In this document: piece by piece, positions 1 through 8,480 of the stretch | Layout: each line of letters begins with the position of its first letter | How positions within the stretch are numbered: the stretch's first letter is position 1 | Assembly: GCA_002352135.1 (NCBI GenBank) | Contig: DEHW01000202.1 | Location: 14,484-34,717, forward strand | Direction: 5' to 3' | DNA from: Lysobacterales bacterium UBA2790 | GTDB taxonomy: Bacteria > Pseudomonadota > Gammaproteobacteria > Xanthomonadales > Xanthomonadaceae | DNA length: 20,234 bases | Program-made: the position numbers and the translations under genes | The notes under the pieces: generated by a model | What the model was told of the DNA's origin: nothing | Database searches by the model: none | What the model saw: the letters and a program-made list of their open reading frames with translations, nothing else

Positions 1-702
1 CTGCGCTCGCGTTCACAGGGTTTGACGTATCGCTTCGAGGCCTTGCGCCATGCCAGCGAACTGCCTTGGCTGCTGTGGGGAATGGATCTGGGCTTGGGAC
101 CGATGGCGGACAAGCCGCTCACGGTGTGGCAACAGAGCTTCATCCCGCAGCGACTGGCGGAAGCCCTGCGTGAGTCCGTCACAGCAGACGGACAACCACT
201 GGTCCAACGCGTCGAAACATTGATTGCCGATGGCCCCACGACCGCTGCGGACGAGCCACCTTCGCAAGTTTGGACAAGCCTTGGGGTTGGCATTCTGCTG
301 GCGGCGCTGATGCAGCTTCCACTGCGTTCCACGCCACGCGTTGCATTGCTCGCCTTGCTCAGCTTCGCCAGCACTCTTGGCCTGACGGGTTTCGGACTGT
401 TGGCGCTGTGGCTGCTGACCGACCATGTCGCCGCATGGCAAAACGCCAATCTGCTGTTGTTCAATCCCCTGCTGGCCATGCTGCTTGGCGGCTGCGCCTG
501 GCTCGCCGTGCGCCGCGGCATTCACCCGGCTCGCGACAAGCTGACCAGTTTGAGCTCCAATGTGTGGTGGATGAGCGTGGCAGTCGGATGGCTCTTGCTG
601 CAGTTGCGCAATTACCCTCAGTCCCAAGCGGCTTGGATCGGCATTGTGCTGCCCATACTGCTGATGGTGACGTTCGCATCACGGCGAGCCAGGCTGACCT
701 GA
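1..702 (+). CDS. DUF4105 (Lnb-like) membrane protein, C-terminal part, 5' end outside window
   Basis: The frame is open from base 1, so the true start lies upstream; a TTG at 22 is only an internal codon. About 233 residues are visible. The first third is soluble and contains PLTVWQQSFIPQRLAEALRE, resembling the W-x3-F-x-P-x2-L block I associate with DUF4105/Lnb N-terminal proteins. The rest is strongly hydrophobic, with about five likely membrane helices. Between two of them lies TDHVAAWQNANLLLFNPL, matching the TDH...N-x-NLL...P signature of the C-terminal membrane part in that family. Members are envelope proteins, some related to lipoprotein N-acyltransferase Lnb; the reaction here is not established. 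The gene converges on the chemoreceptor gene with a 36-base gap. The family call rests on remembered motifs and half a protein. Confidence 0.6.
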   Translation: MRSRSQGLTYRFEALRHASELPWLLWGMDLGLGPMADKPLTVWQQSFIPQRLAEALRESVTADGQPLVQRVETLIADGPTTAADEPPSQVWTSLGVGILLAALMQLPLRSTPRVALLALLSFASTLGLTGFGLLALWLLTDHVAAWQNANLLLFNPLLAMLLGGCAWLAVRRGIHPARDKLTSLSSNVWWMSVAVGWLLLQLRNYPQSQAAWIGIVLPILLMVTFASRRARLT

Positions 703-738
703 CCCGCCGGGATCGAATCCAGGCCAAGCTTCCCGAAC

Positions 739-3636
739 CTAGCGCAAGTTGACATCCCGCAGTGCCGCGCGCTTCAGGCTCCGCAGCGCACTCACCGTGC
801 GCGTGGTGTGTTCGACAAACGGCCCGACCAGCGTGGTTTCAGCTTGTTTCATGTCGCGTGAATGCACGCAGCCAGCCACCTCACCTGCGCACGTATGGAA
901 GCTCGCATGGTGTTTGCGAAGCACCTCGAACTCATTCAGGTGACCCAGTTTTTTCTTTCCCTCGCCATAAATCCATTTGCCGAGTGCACAGGCGTCGTCC
1001 CTGGAAGCCACACTGGCGTCGACCGCCTCGCCATGCCCGCCCATGAAGTCGAAGAGACGCTGTTTCCAAGCCTGATGACCATTGACCATCGCTTCGAAAT
1101 TGATACCCAGTGCGGCCTCACGCGCTGCGTCATCACTGGAGGCCAAACGGAATTGCGCAACGACCTTCGCCAGCGTTCTGGCTTGATCCTCCATCGAGTG
1201 GGAGGCGGCGGAGACTTCCTCCACCAGTGCCGCATTCTGCTGCGTCACCTGATCCATTTCGGTGACGGTGTGATTGACCTGTTCGATGCCTGAGGTCTGT
1301 TCCTGCGTGGCTGCAGAGATTTCACCGACGATGGCGGCGACCTGTACCGAGGACTCCACCATGGCGTCAATCGCGCTGCCGACATGACTGACCTGACGAC
1401 TTCCTTCGCTGACTTTTTCCACCGACTCGTGGATCAGTTGCGAGATTTCCTTCGCTGCCTGCGCGGAACGTTGCGCCAGCGCTCGCACTTCCCCCGCGAC
1501 CACCGCAAAGCCCCGTCCCTGATCACCCGCACGCGCCGCTTCCACGGCCGCATTGAGGGCCAGAATGTTCGTCTGGAACGCGATGCCGTCGATCGTGCTG
1601 ATGATGTCGGCAACCTTGCGTGAGGATTGCTCGATCTCGCTCATGGTGCCGATCATCGCCTTGACCGCCATACCACCATCGCGCGCCCGTTGCGCCGCAT
1701 CGGTGGACAATCGACTGGCCTGATTGGCGTTGTCGGATGTCACACGGACCGTCGAGGTCAGTTCTTCCATTGCCGCGGCGACCTCTTCCAGATTGGCCGC
1801 CTGCTGTTCAGTGCGATCAGACAGATCCGCATTGCCGCTGGCGATTTCCGCCGCCGCGCTGTCAATCGACTCAACCGCCTGCTGGATATTGCCAACGGCT
1901 GCCGAGAGGTACTCCGACGTACGATTGACGTCATCGCGCAACTGCGCAAAGGACCCGGCCAACTTGGCATGCGAACGCGCATACAGATCGCCGTCAGCGA
2001 GCGCACTCATTACATCCTGGACTTCGCCCACCGCCGTCGCGACAGTACCCAACAACGAGTTGATGCCTCGCGAGATCTCTGCCATGCGCGGATCATCGTC
2101 AGGTATCGGCATGCGCACACCCAAATCGCCAGCTGCAGCGGCTTGCACGACACGGCCGAGCTGGAACTGGATTTCCACATCGGAGGTCTTGTCCGCCCAC
2201 TCCAGCGCCGTACCGATTCGCCCTCCTGCGGGATCAAACATGGGACTGGCCGTCAACGCGAAGTGCGCTTTGCCCACCTGGATCGACGCGCGATGTGGAC
2301 GTTCGAGCCCTAGTACGAGACGCCGGTTGTGTTGTGCGTCCGCATGGAAGACATCAAACGGCTGACCCAGCACCCGGTCAGCAGAAAAACCCTTCAGTCG
2401 CTGGCGAATCTCTCCCTCGGCATTTCTCAGAATGCGATCCACCGAAGGGTTCATATAGACGATCTTTGCGTCGGCATCGGCAATCATCATGCCGATGGAT
2501 GCCGCATCCAGCGCCGAGCGAACCCGCGCATTTTCTGCCGCCACCTCCCGCTCGCGATCCAGTGTGTCGCGCAATTTTTCCTGCATGCGCCGCAAGGCCA
2601 TCAGCAGTTGCCCACTCTCGTCCTGGCGTTCAACGCGGACCGCATTATCCAACCGTCCGTCGGCGATGCGCGATGCCAACTGGGCTGAAAAACGCATGGC
2701 TACGACGATTTGCCGACCGCGCCGCCACAGCAAACCGCCAATCATCAGGACCATGATCGCGGCAATCCCCACGGTGGACCACATGCGAACTGACGCGGCA
2801 TGGCGCTGCTGCTCCGAAAGCGCCTGCAGTTGCGCCAAACCCACGTCAATGAGCGCGTTCTGTGCCTGTATCGCTGTGCTGAAGGTCGTAAACCAGATCG
2901 ATGGCGTGACCGTCTGCAGATCGCCGGCAACCCATCGATCTGCCAACACCTCGACCGCTGACGCCGCGCTCGCCGCGGCCTGCAAGCTGGGACCCATGGC
3001 GCTAGCTGTGCTTGGGTTATCGCCCACGGCCTTGCTCAACTCTCGCTCCAAGCGCTGCCAGGCAGCATTCTTGAGTGCAAGGGAAGGCTCGATAGCAGGT
3101 CTGGCGGCTGATGTATCACCCAACCAAGCGGCACCACGACCACGCGCCACGCCAAGCGGCTCGGTCACTTGCACGCCTTCAACCAGTACCGCGTTCATCA
3201 AATGGTAGCTTTCCGCGTAGGGCGTGTAGACGTAGGCCGACTCGTCACGCAGGGCATCCAGAGACTGCAGCTGCGCTTCGATAAACTGCGAGTGCGCGGC
3301 GAAGACGTCAGCGCTGCTACCCGTATGCAGTCCACGCAAATGAGCCAGGGCCGCCGCCAATGCATCGGCAGATTGCACGGCACCAACCAACTCCGCGCCA
3401 ATCGCTGCGCTGCGCAGCTCTGCCAACCGCTGTTCAACCTCCTGCTCTGCGCGCTGCTGATCGGTGGCGATAGACGCATCGCCAGCACTGACCCGTGCAC
3501 TGATCCCTCGCCAGGTCTGACTGGACTCGATCAAATGCAGCGCTGCCCGCAGCACGGGGACTGCCCGCAACTCGTGGTCAGACACGTGCACCTGCGCACG
3601 CAGCAAATCAATGACGGACCAGGACGGAATGATCAC
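739..3636 (-). CDS. Methyl-accepting chemotaxis protein with HAMP, PAS, HAMP, signalling and CZB domains; N-terminus interrupted
   Basis: As the longest uninterrupted frame (GTG at 3636) this gives 965 residues. Order: a helical sensor region at about 10-280 that resembles NIT-like bundles, a membrane helix at about 283-304, HAMP at about 305-355, PAS at about 367-480, a second HAMP-like segment at about 488-550, and the MCP signalling coiled coil at about 590-830. The coiled-coil tip contains [20 protein letters not shown] (residues 686-705). A chemoreceptor zinc-binding (CZB) domain follows at about 846-925, with predicted zinc ligands H854, C883 (C-x-LGKW), H910 and H914 (H-x3-H). A GTG start at 3636 leaves only a stub of the first membrane helix. 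The missing helix is encoded just upstream in the same frame but lies behind a TAG (3667-3669). The receptor would signal to CheA; its ligand is unknown. It may be a recent pseudogene, a sequencing error, or expressed by reinitiation. Confidence 0.85.
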   Translation of the reverse strand: MIIPSWSVIDLLRAQVHVSDHELRAVPVLRAALHLIESSQTWRGISARVSAGDASIATDQQRAEQEVEQRLAELRSAAIGAELVGAVQSADALAAALAHLRGLHTGSSADVFAAHSQFIEAQLQSLDALRDESAYVYTPYAESYHLMNAVLVEGVQVTEPLGVARGRGAAWLGDTSAARPAIEPSLALKNAAWQRLERELSKAVGDNPSTASAMGPSLQAAASAASAVEVLADRWVAGDLQTVTPSIWFTTFSTAIQAQNALIDVGLAQLQALSEQQRHAASVRMWSTVGIAAIMVLMIGGLLWRRGRQIVVAMRFSAQLASRIADGRLDNAVRVERQDESGQLLMALRRMQEKLRDTLDREREVAAENARVRSALDAASIGMMIADADAKIVYMNPSVDRILRNAEGEIRQRLKGFSADRVLGQPFDVFHADAQHNRRLVLGLERPHRASIQVGKAHFALTASPMFDPAGGRIGTALEWADKTSDVEIQFQLGRVVQAAAAGDLGVRMPIPDDDPRMAEISRGINSLLGTVATAVGEVQDVMSALADGDLYARSHAKLAGSFAQLRDDVNRTSEYLSAAVGNIQQAVESIDSAAAEIASGNADLSDRTEQQAANLEEVAAAMEELTSTVRVTSDNANQASRLSTDAAQRARDGGMAVKAMIGTMSEIEQSSRKVADIISTIDGIAFQTNILALNAAVEAARAGDQGRGFAVVAGEVRALAQRSAQAAKEISQLIHESVEKVSEGSRQVSHVGSAIDAMVESSVQVAAIVGEISAATQEQTSGIEQVNHTVTEMDQVTQQNAALVEEVSAASHSMEDQARTLAKVVAQFRLASSDDAAREAALGINFEAMVNGHQAWKQRLFDFMGGHGEAVDASVASRDDACALGKWIYGEGKKKLGHLNEFEVLRKHHASFHTCAGEVAGCVHSRDMKQAETTLVGPFVEHTTRTVSALRSLKRAALRDVNLR

Positions 3637-3711
3637 GGCCAGCAGCGACAGAATGCCGACAAACGCCTATTTGTTGGCGATTGATGCATCGGAAAAACGG
3701 CGAATAAGCAC
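3637..3711 (-). pseudogene. Stranded N-terminus of the chemoreceptor, broken by an in-frame TAG
   Basis: Read in the chemoreceptor frame from a GTG at 3711-3709, this segment gives VLIRRFSDASIANK, then TAG (3669-3667), then [20 protein letters not shown] running into the annotated protein. A short basic cytoplasmic stretch followed by a membrane helix is the standard N-terminus of methyl-accepting chemotaxis proteins. A G-rich possible ribosome-binding site (GGGGGG) sits 8 bases before the GTG. One base change in codon 15 would restore a 990-residue receptor. The start choice and the original residue are inference; the TAG and the continuous frame are seen directly. Confidence 0.7.
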
Positions 3712-3876
3712 AGTTCGTTCCCCCCAAAGGACGTGAGAAATGGGCGCGGGACTCCCGAGACGTGCCTTCCGCAACGCAATGATTGGCCTGCAGCGGGGCA
3801 ACCAAGGAGCACAAGCAATCGCTTGCAACTCCTGCGCCAGATTCTGAACGCGCTCACATGGGTGTTGTGCGCTGGC
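3712..3876 (-). other. Gap upstream of the chemoreceptor (leader and promoter region)
   Basis: These 165 bases separate the ubiquinone hydroxylase stop from the chemoreceptor leader. I find no convincing coding sequence, no clear sigma-70 promoter and no good match to the flagellar sigma-28 pattern. The region does contain the inverted repeat listed separately at 3806-3832. Confidence 0.5.
3806..3832 (-). terminator. Inverted repeat after the ubi pair, possible terminator
   Basis: On the minus strand the arms GGAG(T)TGCAAGC and GCTTGTGCTCC pair over about 11 positions, with one bulged T, two G-T pairs and a GATT loop. It lies about 45 bases after the hydroxylase stop. There is no real T-run behind it, so factor-independent termination is doubtful. 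It could equally be an operator or an mRNA 3'-end structure. Confidence 0.35.
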
Positions 3877-5118
3877 TCACAGCGTGCACGTCATGCCGTG
3901 GCTCGGATTTTTGACGCGCGGAAACTGACCCGACGCGTGGCCGATCACTTGTCGACGCAACCAAGCCGAAGCCGAAACCAGTGAGAACGCGTGCCCACGC
4001 AGCAGCGACGGGAAGAGCTGCGGTGCGGAGTAGATCCGCTCGATGGCGTCAAACGTTTGTGCCGCCCACCAACTGTCACTGCGCCGCCGTCGGGCGTAGC
4101 GCGCCAAACCGCGTGAACCCGGCACCGCAAGCTGCTGGGTACGCGCGGCCGCCACGCAGGCCAGCCATTCGCTGACATCCGCCAGTCCCAGATTCACACC
4201 CTGACCAGCCAAGGGATGCACTGCATGCGCTGCGTCACCCATCAAGACCAGCGGTCCCTCCACCATGCGCTCCGCCAACTGCATGCGCAGCGGAAATCCA
4301 ACCCGCTCGGAGCACAATCGAATTCGTCCGAGACGCGTATCAAAGGCGCGCTCCAGTTCGGACTCGAACGCCGCCGGCGGCAACCGGCAAACGCGCGTCG
4401 CTTCGGGCGTCGGCAAGGTCCAGACGATGGAACAGCGCCGCTCGCCAAAAGGCAGAAACGCCAAGGGACCGGTCGGCAGGAATCGTTGCCAGGCGGTGTC
4501 GGCATGATCCGATTCGGTCTCGACAAAACACACCACGCCTTGCTGTGCATAGTCGCGGCCTTGCGTCGCGATACCTTGCGCGCGGCGAAGCGGCGAGTTT
4601 GCCCCTTCCGCCGAAACCACCAGGCGCGTGGTGATCGTCTCGCCGTCACTCAACTGCAGCCGCCTGAGCAAGGAATCGCTGTCGACAGACAGCGCGACCG
4701 CGCTGGCACCCAGGCGCTGGCGGACATCCGAGCCTTCCAATGCCGCCCAGAGCGCATCGAGTATCAGGCGGCTTTCGACGATATGCCCGAGCACTTCGCG
4801 ACCGTCCTCCTGCGCCGACAAACGCATCGGCCGACCCGCCACGGCATCCCAGACTTCCATGTGCCGATAGGCTTGCGCGCGACGAGACTGGATCGCCGAC
4901 CAGACGCCCAGTTGCTCGAACAACGATTGTGACGCGGGAGAAATTGCGTAGACGCGCAAATCGGGCGCACTCGTCGCATCCCATGGCGGCGGACGACGCG
5001 GTTCCACCAATTTCACGGACAGCCCTTGCTGCGCCATACCGAGCGCTGCGGCAGCACCCACGATGCCGCCCCCCACCACGACCACATCCGTGACGCCGGA
5101 TCGCACCCGTCGGCTCAT
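3877..5118 (-). CDS. UbiH/UbiF/VisC/COQ6-family FAD hydroxylase (UbiI/UbiF-type)
   Basis: A 413-residue flavoprotein monooxygenase that would hydroxylate a polyprenylated ring in aerobic ubiquinone synthesis. The N-terminal FAD-binding motif is VVVVGGGIVGAAAAL (residues 12-26). The C-terminal FAD/ribose motif is GDAAHAVHPLAGQGVNLGL starting at G294, which is diagnostic for the family. The middle DG motif, normally ADG, reads SAEGANSPLR (D to E) at about 169-178, a conservative change. The ATG at 5118 follows the upstream ubiH stop with a single base between (TGAGATG), so the two are translationally coupled. The order ubiH then this gene matches the enterobacterial ubiH-ubiI (visC) pair, which argues for the C5-hydroxylase UbiI. 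UbiF or another paralog cannot be excluded from sequence alone. Confidence 0.88.
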   Translation of the reverse strand: MSRRVRSGVTDVVVVGGGIVGAAAALGMAQQGLSVKLVEPRRPPPWDATSAPDLRVYAISPASQSLFEQLGVWSAIQSRRAQAYRHMEVWDAVAGRPMRLSAQEDGREVLGHIVESRLILDALWAALEGSDVRQRLGASAVALSVDSDSLLRRLQLSDGETITTRLVVSAEGANSPLRRAQGIATQGRDYAQQGVVCFVETESDHADTAWQRFLPTGPLAFLPFGERRCSIVWTLPTPEATRVCRLPPAAFESELERAFDTRLGRIRLCSERVGFPLRMQLAERMVEGPLVLMGDAAHAVHPLAGQGVNLGLADVSEWLACVAAARTQQLAVPGSRGLARYARRRRSDSWWAAQTFDAIERIYSAPQLFPSLLRGHAFSLVSASAWLRRQVIGHASGQFPRVKNPSHGMTCTL

Positions 5119-5119
5119 C

Positions 5120-6349
5120 TCACTGCTCCTGAAGAATCGCGGGAAGTGGGCCCGCCAGCCCCATGGCCTGCGTCGCCAAGTGTCGCTTCGCCTCGCTGGA
5201 TAGCCCGAGCAGGCTCAGCCCTGCGGAACGCAATAAACGCACTGGCCATGCCTGACGCACGAACAGTCGCGCCATGCCATCGCTGAAATCCAGGGTGCGC
5301 TGTCGATCCTGTGCTCGCGCGGCGGCGTAGCGCTGCAACAGTCCCGCGTCGCCAGGATCGGCCTCGACGTCACCCGCGCGCTGGTCAGACAACAACTGCG
5401 CCATCCACAAAGCATCGCGCAATCCAAGGTTGAAACCTTGCGCACCGATGGGATGCAAGGTCTGCGCGGCATTGCCCAACAGGGCGAACCGCGCGGCAGT
5501 GAGGCGCTCGGCGACGCGCATTCGCATCGGGTACGCCGAACGCTTGCCTGCGCGTAGAAAACGACCTGCGCGCCAACCGAAACGTTGCTGGAAGCACGCA
5601 AGATAGTCTTGATCCGAGAGTGCAGCTATCGCTTCCACACCATTGCGAGGTACCGTCATCACGCTGCCGTAGCGCCCCTGCGCCATCGGCAACAAGGCAA
5701 CCGGTCCGTGTTCAGTGAAACGCTCCCACGCACATTGTTGATGTGCTCGCGCTGCCTGCAACACACTGACGAATAGATGCTGGTGGTAGTCATGGGTGGT
5801 TTCGGCAATTCCCATCGCCTGACGCAACGGCGAATCACTGCCATCCGCCGCCAGCAGCAAGCGGGCCTGGATAGTGCAGGACTGCTGCTGACCTTGCACC
5901 TGCACGCGGATCGACTGCGTTTCACGCTGTGCCGATATGACCTGCGCTGGCGACCTGAGCGTGATGTCGCTGCATGCCTGCAAGCGCCGTCGCAGCGCCT
6001 CTCCCAGTTCCCGCGCGACGACTACTGCACCGAACTGATCGACCGGATGCTCTTCGGCGCGCAGTTGGACGCGACCGAAATCGCCCGCACGACTCACATC
6101 GATACGCCGAATCGGCTCGGCCGGGGTGCTCAGATGTGGAAGCACCTGCAGGCGCTGCAGCGCCAACAGGCTGCCGCGCGACAAGGCGAGATTGCGCTCA
6201 TCGAAGCCGGGCGGTGCAAGGCTGGGCGCTTGTTGCTCGATCAGACAAACCGACCAACCGGAACCGCTCAGGGCAATCGCCAGACTGCTGCCCACCAGAC
6301 CACCACCCACAATGACGACATCGAATCGCGCCAACTCCGGTTCCTGCAT
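5120..6349 (-). CDS. ubiH: 2-octaprenyl-6-methoxyphenol hydroxylase UbiH
   Basis: A 409-residue FAD monooxygenase of aerobic ubiquinone biosynthesis. Features are the dinucleotide fold VVIVGGGLVGSSLAI (11-25), the UbiH-type block GFDERNLALS (48-57), RAGDFGRVQL (87-96), the DG motif LAADGSDSPLR (166-176) and GNAAQTLHPIGAQGFNLGLRD (292-312). These last blocks are typical of UbiH rather than UbiI/UbiF. I chose the ATG at 6349 because AGGA sits 8 bases upstream; an in-frame TTG at 6370 would add seven residues. It is the first gene of a two-gene operon with the hydroxylase below it. It diverges from the BtuM-like gene, so their promoters share 6350-6443. Confidence 0.9.
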   Translation of the reverse strand: MQEPELARFDVVIVGGGLVGSSLAIALSGSGWSVCLIEQQAPSLAPPGFDERNLALSRGSLLALQRLQVLPHLSTPAEPIRRIDVSRAGDFGRVQLRAEEHPVDQFGAVVVARELGEALRRRLQACSDITLRSPAQVISAQRETQSIRVQVQGQQQSCTIQARLLLAADGSDSPLRQAMGIAETTHDYHQHLFVSVLQAARAHQQCAWERFTEHGPVALLPMAQGRYGSVMTVPRNGVEAIAALSDQDYLACFQQRFGWRAGRFLRAGKRSAYPMRMRVAERLTAARFALLGNAAQTLHPIGAQGFNLGLRDALWMAQLLSDQRAGDVEADPGDAGLLQRYAAARAQDRQRTLDFSDGMARLFVRQAWPVRLLRSAGLSLLGLSSEAKRHLATQAMGLAGPLPAILQEQ

Positions 6350-6443
6350 CGGTCCGATCCTGCATACCAATTCTGCTGAAGTGATCGGCTATGCTACCGG
6401 GAAGATCGCCTGTCGATGGCGAGCAGATGTGAGTGACTTTCTG
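6350..6443. promoter_or_regulatory. Divergent promoter gap between ubiH and the BtuM-like gene
   Basis: The 94 bases must contain both start regions. TATGCT at 6390-6395 (+) and TATGCA at 6366-6361 (-) are possible -10 boxes. Neither has a convincing -35 partner. The gap is too short for a cobalamin riboswitch and I see no B12-box-like sequence. Confidence 0.35.
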
Positions 6444-6992
6444 ATGAATACCCCCGTTCGCGCCTTTTCTCCCCAAATCGCTGTCCTGGTCGGCTTCGTG
6501 CTTGCCGCTGCTCTGGCGCGCCTGCTGCCACATGCATGGAATTTCACCCCCGTCGAAGCGGTGGCGCTGTTTGGCGGTGCCTATTTCAGCCAGCGCTGGG
6601 CCGCTTTTCTGATTCCGCTTGGTGCGCTTCTGCTGAGCGATCTGTGGCTGGGTTTCTACAACCTGATGCCGGTGGTGTATGCCTGCATCGCCCTGTCGGT
6701 TCTCATCGGAACAGTGCTGCGCGGTCGGATCGGCCTGCTCAGCGTCAGCGTCGCTGGACTCGGCAGTGTGCTGCTGTTTTTCGTTGTCACCAATTTCGCT
6801 GTGTGGTGGTTTGCCGATCCGCTGATCAGCCACCCTGCCTGCCAAATCGGCTTGACCGAATGCTACGTGGCGGCGCTGCCCTTCCTGAAGTCGCAGTTGA
6901 TCGGCACGGCGGTATGGTCGCTGCTGTTGTTCGGTGGCTTTGAGTGGCTGCAGCGACAGGTTCCCGCCCTGCGCCAAACGCAGACCGCCTGA
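6444..6992 (+). CDS. btuM: BtuM/DUF6580-like small membrane protein, candidate cobalamin transporter
   Basis: 182 residues with about five or six membrane helices and no signal peptide. The N-terminal block RLLPHAWNFTPVEAVALFGG (26-45) followed by ALLLSDLWLGF (61-71) is the hallmark I know from DUF6580 proteins. From memory, the solitary ECF-S-like vitamin B12 transporter BtuM of Thiobacillus denitrificans has a cobalt-binding cysteine at position 80; here Cys81 (VYACIAL) falls at the same place. The gene lies 10 bases upstream of a cobalamin adenosyltransferase, which supports import of cobalamin followed by adenosylation. The start is uncertain: ATG 6444 is used, and an in-frame GTG at 6429 would add five residues. 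The symbol is a family-level inference; other DUF6580 members may carry other substrates. Confidence 0.6.
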   Translation: MNTPVRAFSPQIAVLVGFVLAAALARLLPHAWNFTPVEAVALFGGAYFSQRWAAFLIPLGALLLSDLWLGFYNLMPVVYACIALSVLIGTVLRGRIGLLSVSVAGLGSVLLFFVVTNFAVWWFADPLISHPACQIGLTECYVAALPFLKSQLIGTAVWSLLLFGGFEWLQRQVPALRQTQTA

Positions 6993-7002
6993 GTCTTCGC
7001 GC

Positions 7003-7557
7003 ATGGGCAATCGACTCACGCGCATCTATACGCGTACCGGTGATGATGGCAGCACCGGCTTGGGCGACGGCAGTCGTGTCTCCAAAGACTCGGCGCGGGT
7101 CACCGCCTACGGCACCGTGGACGAACTGAACTCGCAGATTGGCGTCGTTTTGGCGCATGCCTTGCCCGATGCGGTGCAGGTCGCGCTGGTCAAGATCCAA
7201 CATCAGTTGTTCGATCTCGGCGGTGAGTTGTGTATCCCCGGACACGCCGCCATCCTCGATACCGATGTCGACGGCCTGGAGCACGTCCTGGATGCACTGA
7301 ACGGAGACCTGCCTGCGTTGAAGGATTTCATCCTGCCGGGCGGCAGCGCCTCCGCCGCACACTGCCATGTCGCACGCACGGTTTGCCGAAGAGCAGAGCG
7401 TGAGCTGGTCACGCTGTCGCACCACGATGCTGTGCGTCCGCAAGCGATTCGCTACCTCAACCGCCTGTCCGATCTGCTGTTCGTCATGGCGCGCGTCTTG
7501 GCACGCGCCGATGGTGCGGGCGAAGTCCTCTGGAACCATACCCGCAGGCATGCCTGA
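7003..7557 (+). CDS. PduO-type corrinoid (cob(I)alamin) adenosyltransferase
   Basis: 184 residues, the usual length of a stand-alone PduO-type enzyme, which transfers the adenosyl group of ATP to cob(I)alamin. Motifs in order: the ATP-binding N-terminus YTRTGDDGSTGLGDGSRV (9-26), YGTVDELNSQIG (36-47), LPGGSASAAHCHVARTVCRR (111-130) with the conserved R-x4-R, and RYLNRLSDLLFVMAR (150-164). The start is ATG 7003, 10 bases after the BtuM-like stop. The TGA stop shares its A with the next ATG (TGATG), so translation is coupled to the HDAC-family gene. No riboswitch is visible in the upstream gap. Cytoplasmic. Confidence 0.93.
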   Translation: MGNRLTRIYTRTGDDGSTGLGDGSRVSKDSARVTAYGTVDELNSQIGVVLAHALPDAVQVALVKIQHQLFDLGGELCIPGHAAILDTDVDGLEHVLDALNGDLPALKDFILPGGSASAAHCHVARTVCRRAERELVTLSHHDAVRPQAIRYLNRLSDLLFVMARVLARADGAGEVLWNHTRRHA

Positions 7558-8480
7558 TGCTTCTGTTCACCCACCCCGTCTGCATACGCCATAGCGCGGG
7601 TCCCGGACATCCCGAGTCACCGCAACGATTGGCTGCTGTGTTGCAAGCCTTGCACGAACTCGACGATCTGGACCTGGATTGGCGCGAAGCACCACGCGCT
7701 CAACGCGATCATCTGTTGCGGGTGCATACGCCCGAACTGGTGTCGCGCATCGTCGATGCAGCCATCGAGCATCAGGATCGTATCGATGCCGACACCGCGA
7801 TGAATGCGGACTCGCCCGAAGCCGCTCGCCATGCTGCGGGTGCAGTGGTCGCTGCAGTCGACGCGGTACTCGGCAAGCAATCGAACGTGGCCTTCTGCGC
7901 CGTTCGCCCGCCAGGACATCACGCCACGCGAGATACCGCAATGGGCTTCTGTTTGTTCAACTCGGTCGCCGTCGGTGCAGCACATGCTCTGGAAAAGCAC
8001 GGCCTTGATCGCGTCGCCATCGTGGATTTCGATGTTCACCACGGCAATGGCACGCAGGACATCTTCCAGAACGACCCGCGCGTGCTGTATGTCTCCAGCC
8101 ATCAGGCACCGCTGTATCCGCACACCGGGCACGCGCACGAAACCGGAGTCAACAACCTGTTGAATCTTCCGATCGCTGAAGGCGCAGCAGGGGATCGCCT
8201 GCAGGAGCTCTACCGCGATGTCGCCCTGCCCCGGCTGCGCGAGTTCAAGCCGCAATTGCTGTTCATCTCGGCAGGTTTCGATGCCCACCATCTCGACCCA
8301 CTGGCCGGACTGAATCTGGAAACCGAGGACTTCATCTGGCTGACGCAGGAACTGATGAAAGTCGCCGACGCGTGTTGCGAAGGTCGCATCGTGTCCGTCC
8401 TGGAAGGCGGTTACAGCTTGGCGGCCTTGCGCGAATGCAGTATTGCGCATGTCGCCGCGCTGGCGGGAATGCTGGATTGA
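7557..8480 (+). CDS. Histone deacetylase family protein (acetyl-amide hydrolase, substrate unknown)
   Basis: 307 residues of the arginase/deacetylase fold, a zinc-dependent amidohydrolase. Catalytic signatures are complete: RPPGHHA with the His pair H121/H122, DFDVHHGNGTQ with zinc ligands D159 and H161, SAGFDAHHLDPL with zinc ligand D242, and LEGGY with the transition-state tyrosine Y286. Bacterial members act on acetylpolyamines, acetoin-related or protein acetyl-lysine substrates, and sequence alone does not say which. It overlaps the adenosyltransferase stop by one base, and its own stop overlaps the TTG start of amgK. It is thus locked between a cobalamin gene and a cell-wall salvage kinase. 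A role in removing an acetyl group from a salvaged metabolite is speculation. Confidence 0.92.
   Translation: MLLFTHPVCIRHSAGPGHPESPQRLAAVLQALHELDDLDLDWREAPRAQRDHLLRVHTPELVSRIVDAAIEHQDRIDADTAMNADSPEAARHAAGAVVAAVDAVLGKQSNVAFCAVRPPGHHATRDTAMGFCLFNSVAVGAAHALEKHGLDRVAIVDFDVHHGNGTQDIFQNDPRVLYVSSHQAPLYPHTGHAHETGVNNLLNLPIAEGAAGDRLQELYRDVALPRLREFKPQLLFISAGFDAHHLDPLAGLNLETEDFIWLTQELMKVADACCEGRIVSVLEGGYSLAALRECSIAHVAALAGMLD

Noticed and set aside
3667..3669. TAG as a programmed pyrrolysine codon
   Set aside because: Pyrrolysine is not expected in a chemoreceptor of this kind of bacterium and no pylTS genes are in the window; mutation or error is simpler.
6350..6443. Cobalamin riboswitch before the BtuM-like gene
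   Set aside because: The gap is 94 bases, too short for the roughly 200-base element unless it lies inside ubiH, and no B12-box-like sequence is visible.
6198..7025. Minus-strand open frame of 275 codons across the ubiH / BtuM gap
   Set aside because: It overlaps three well-supported genes and its translation is low-complexity and hydrophilic without recognisable motifs.
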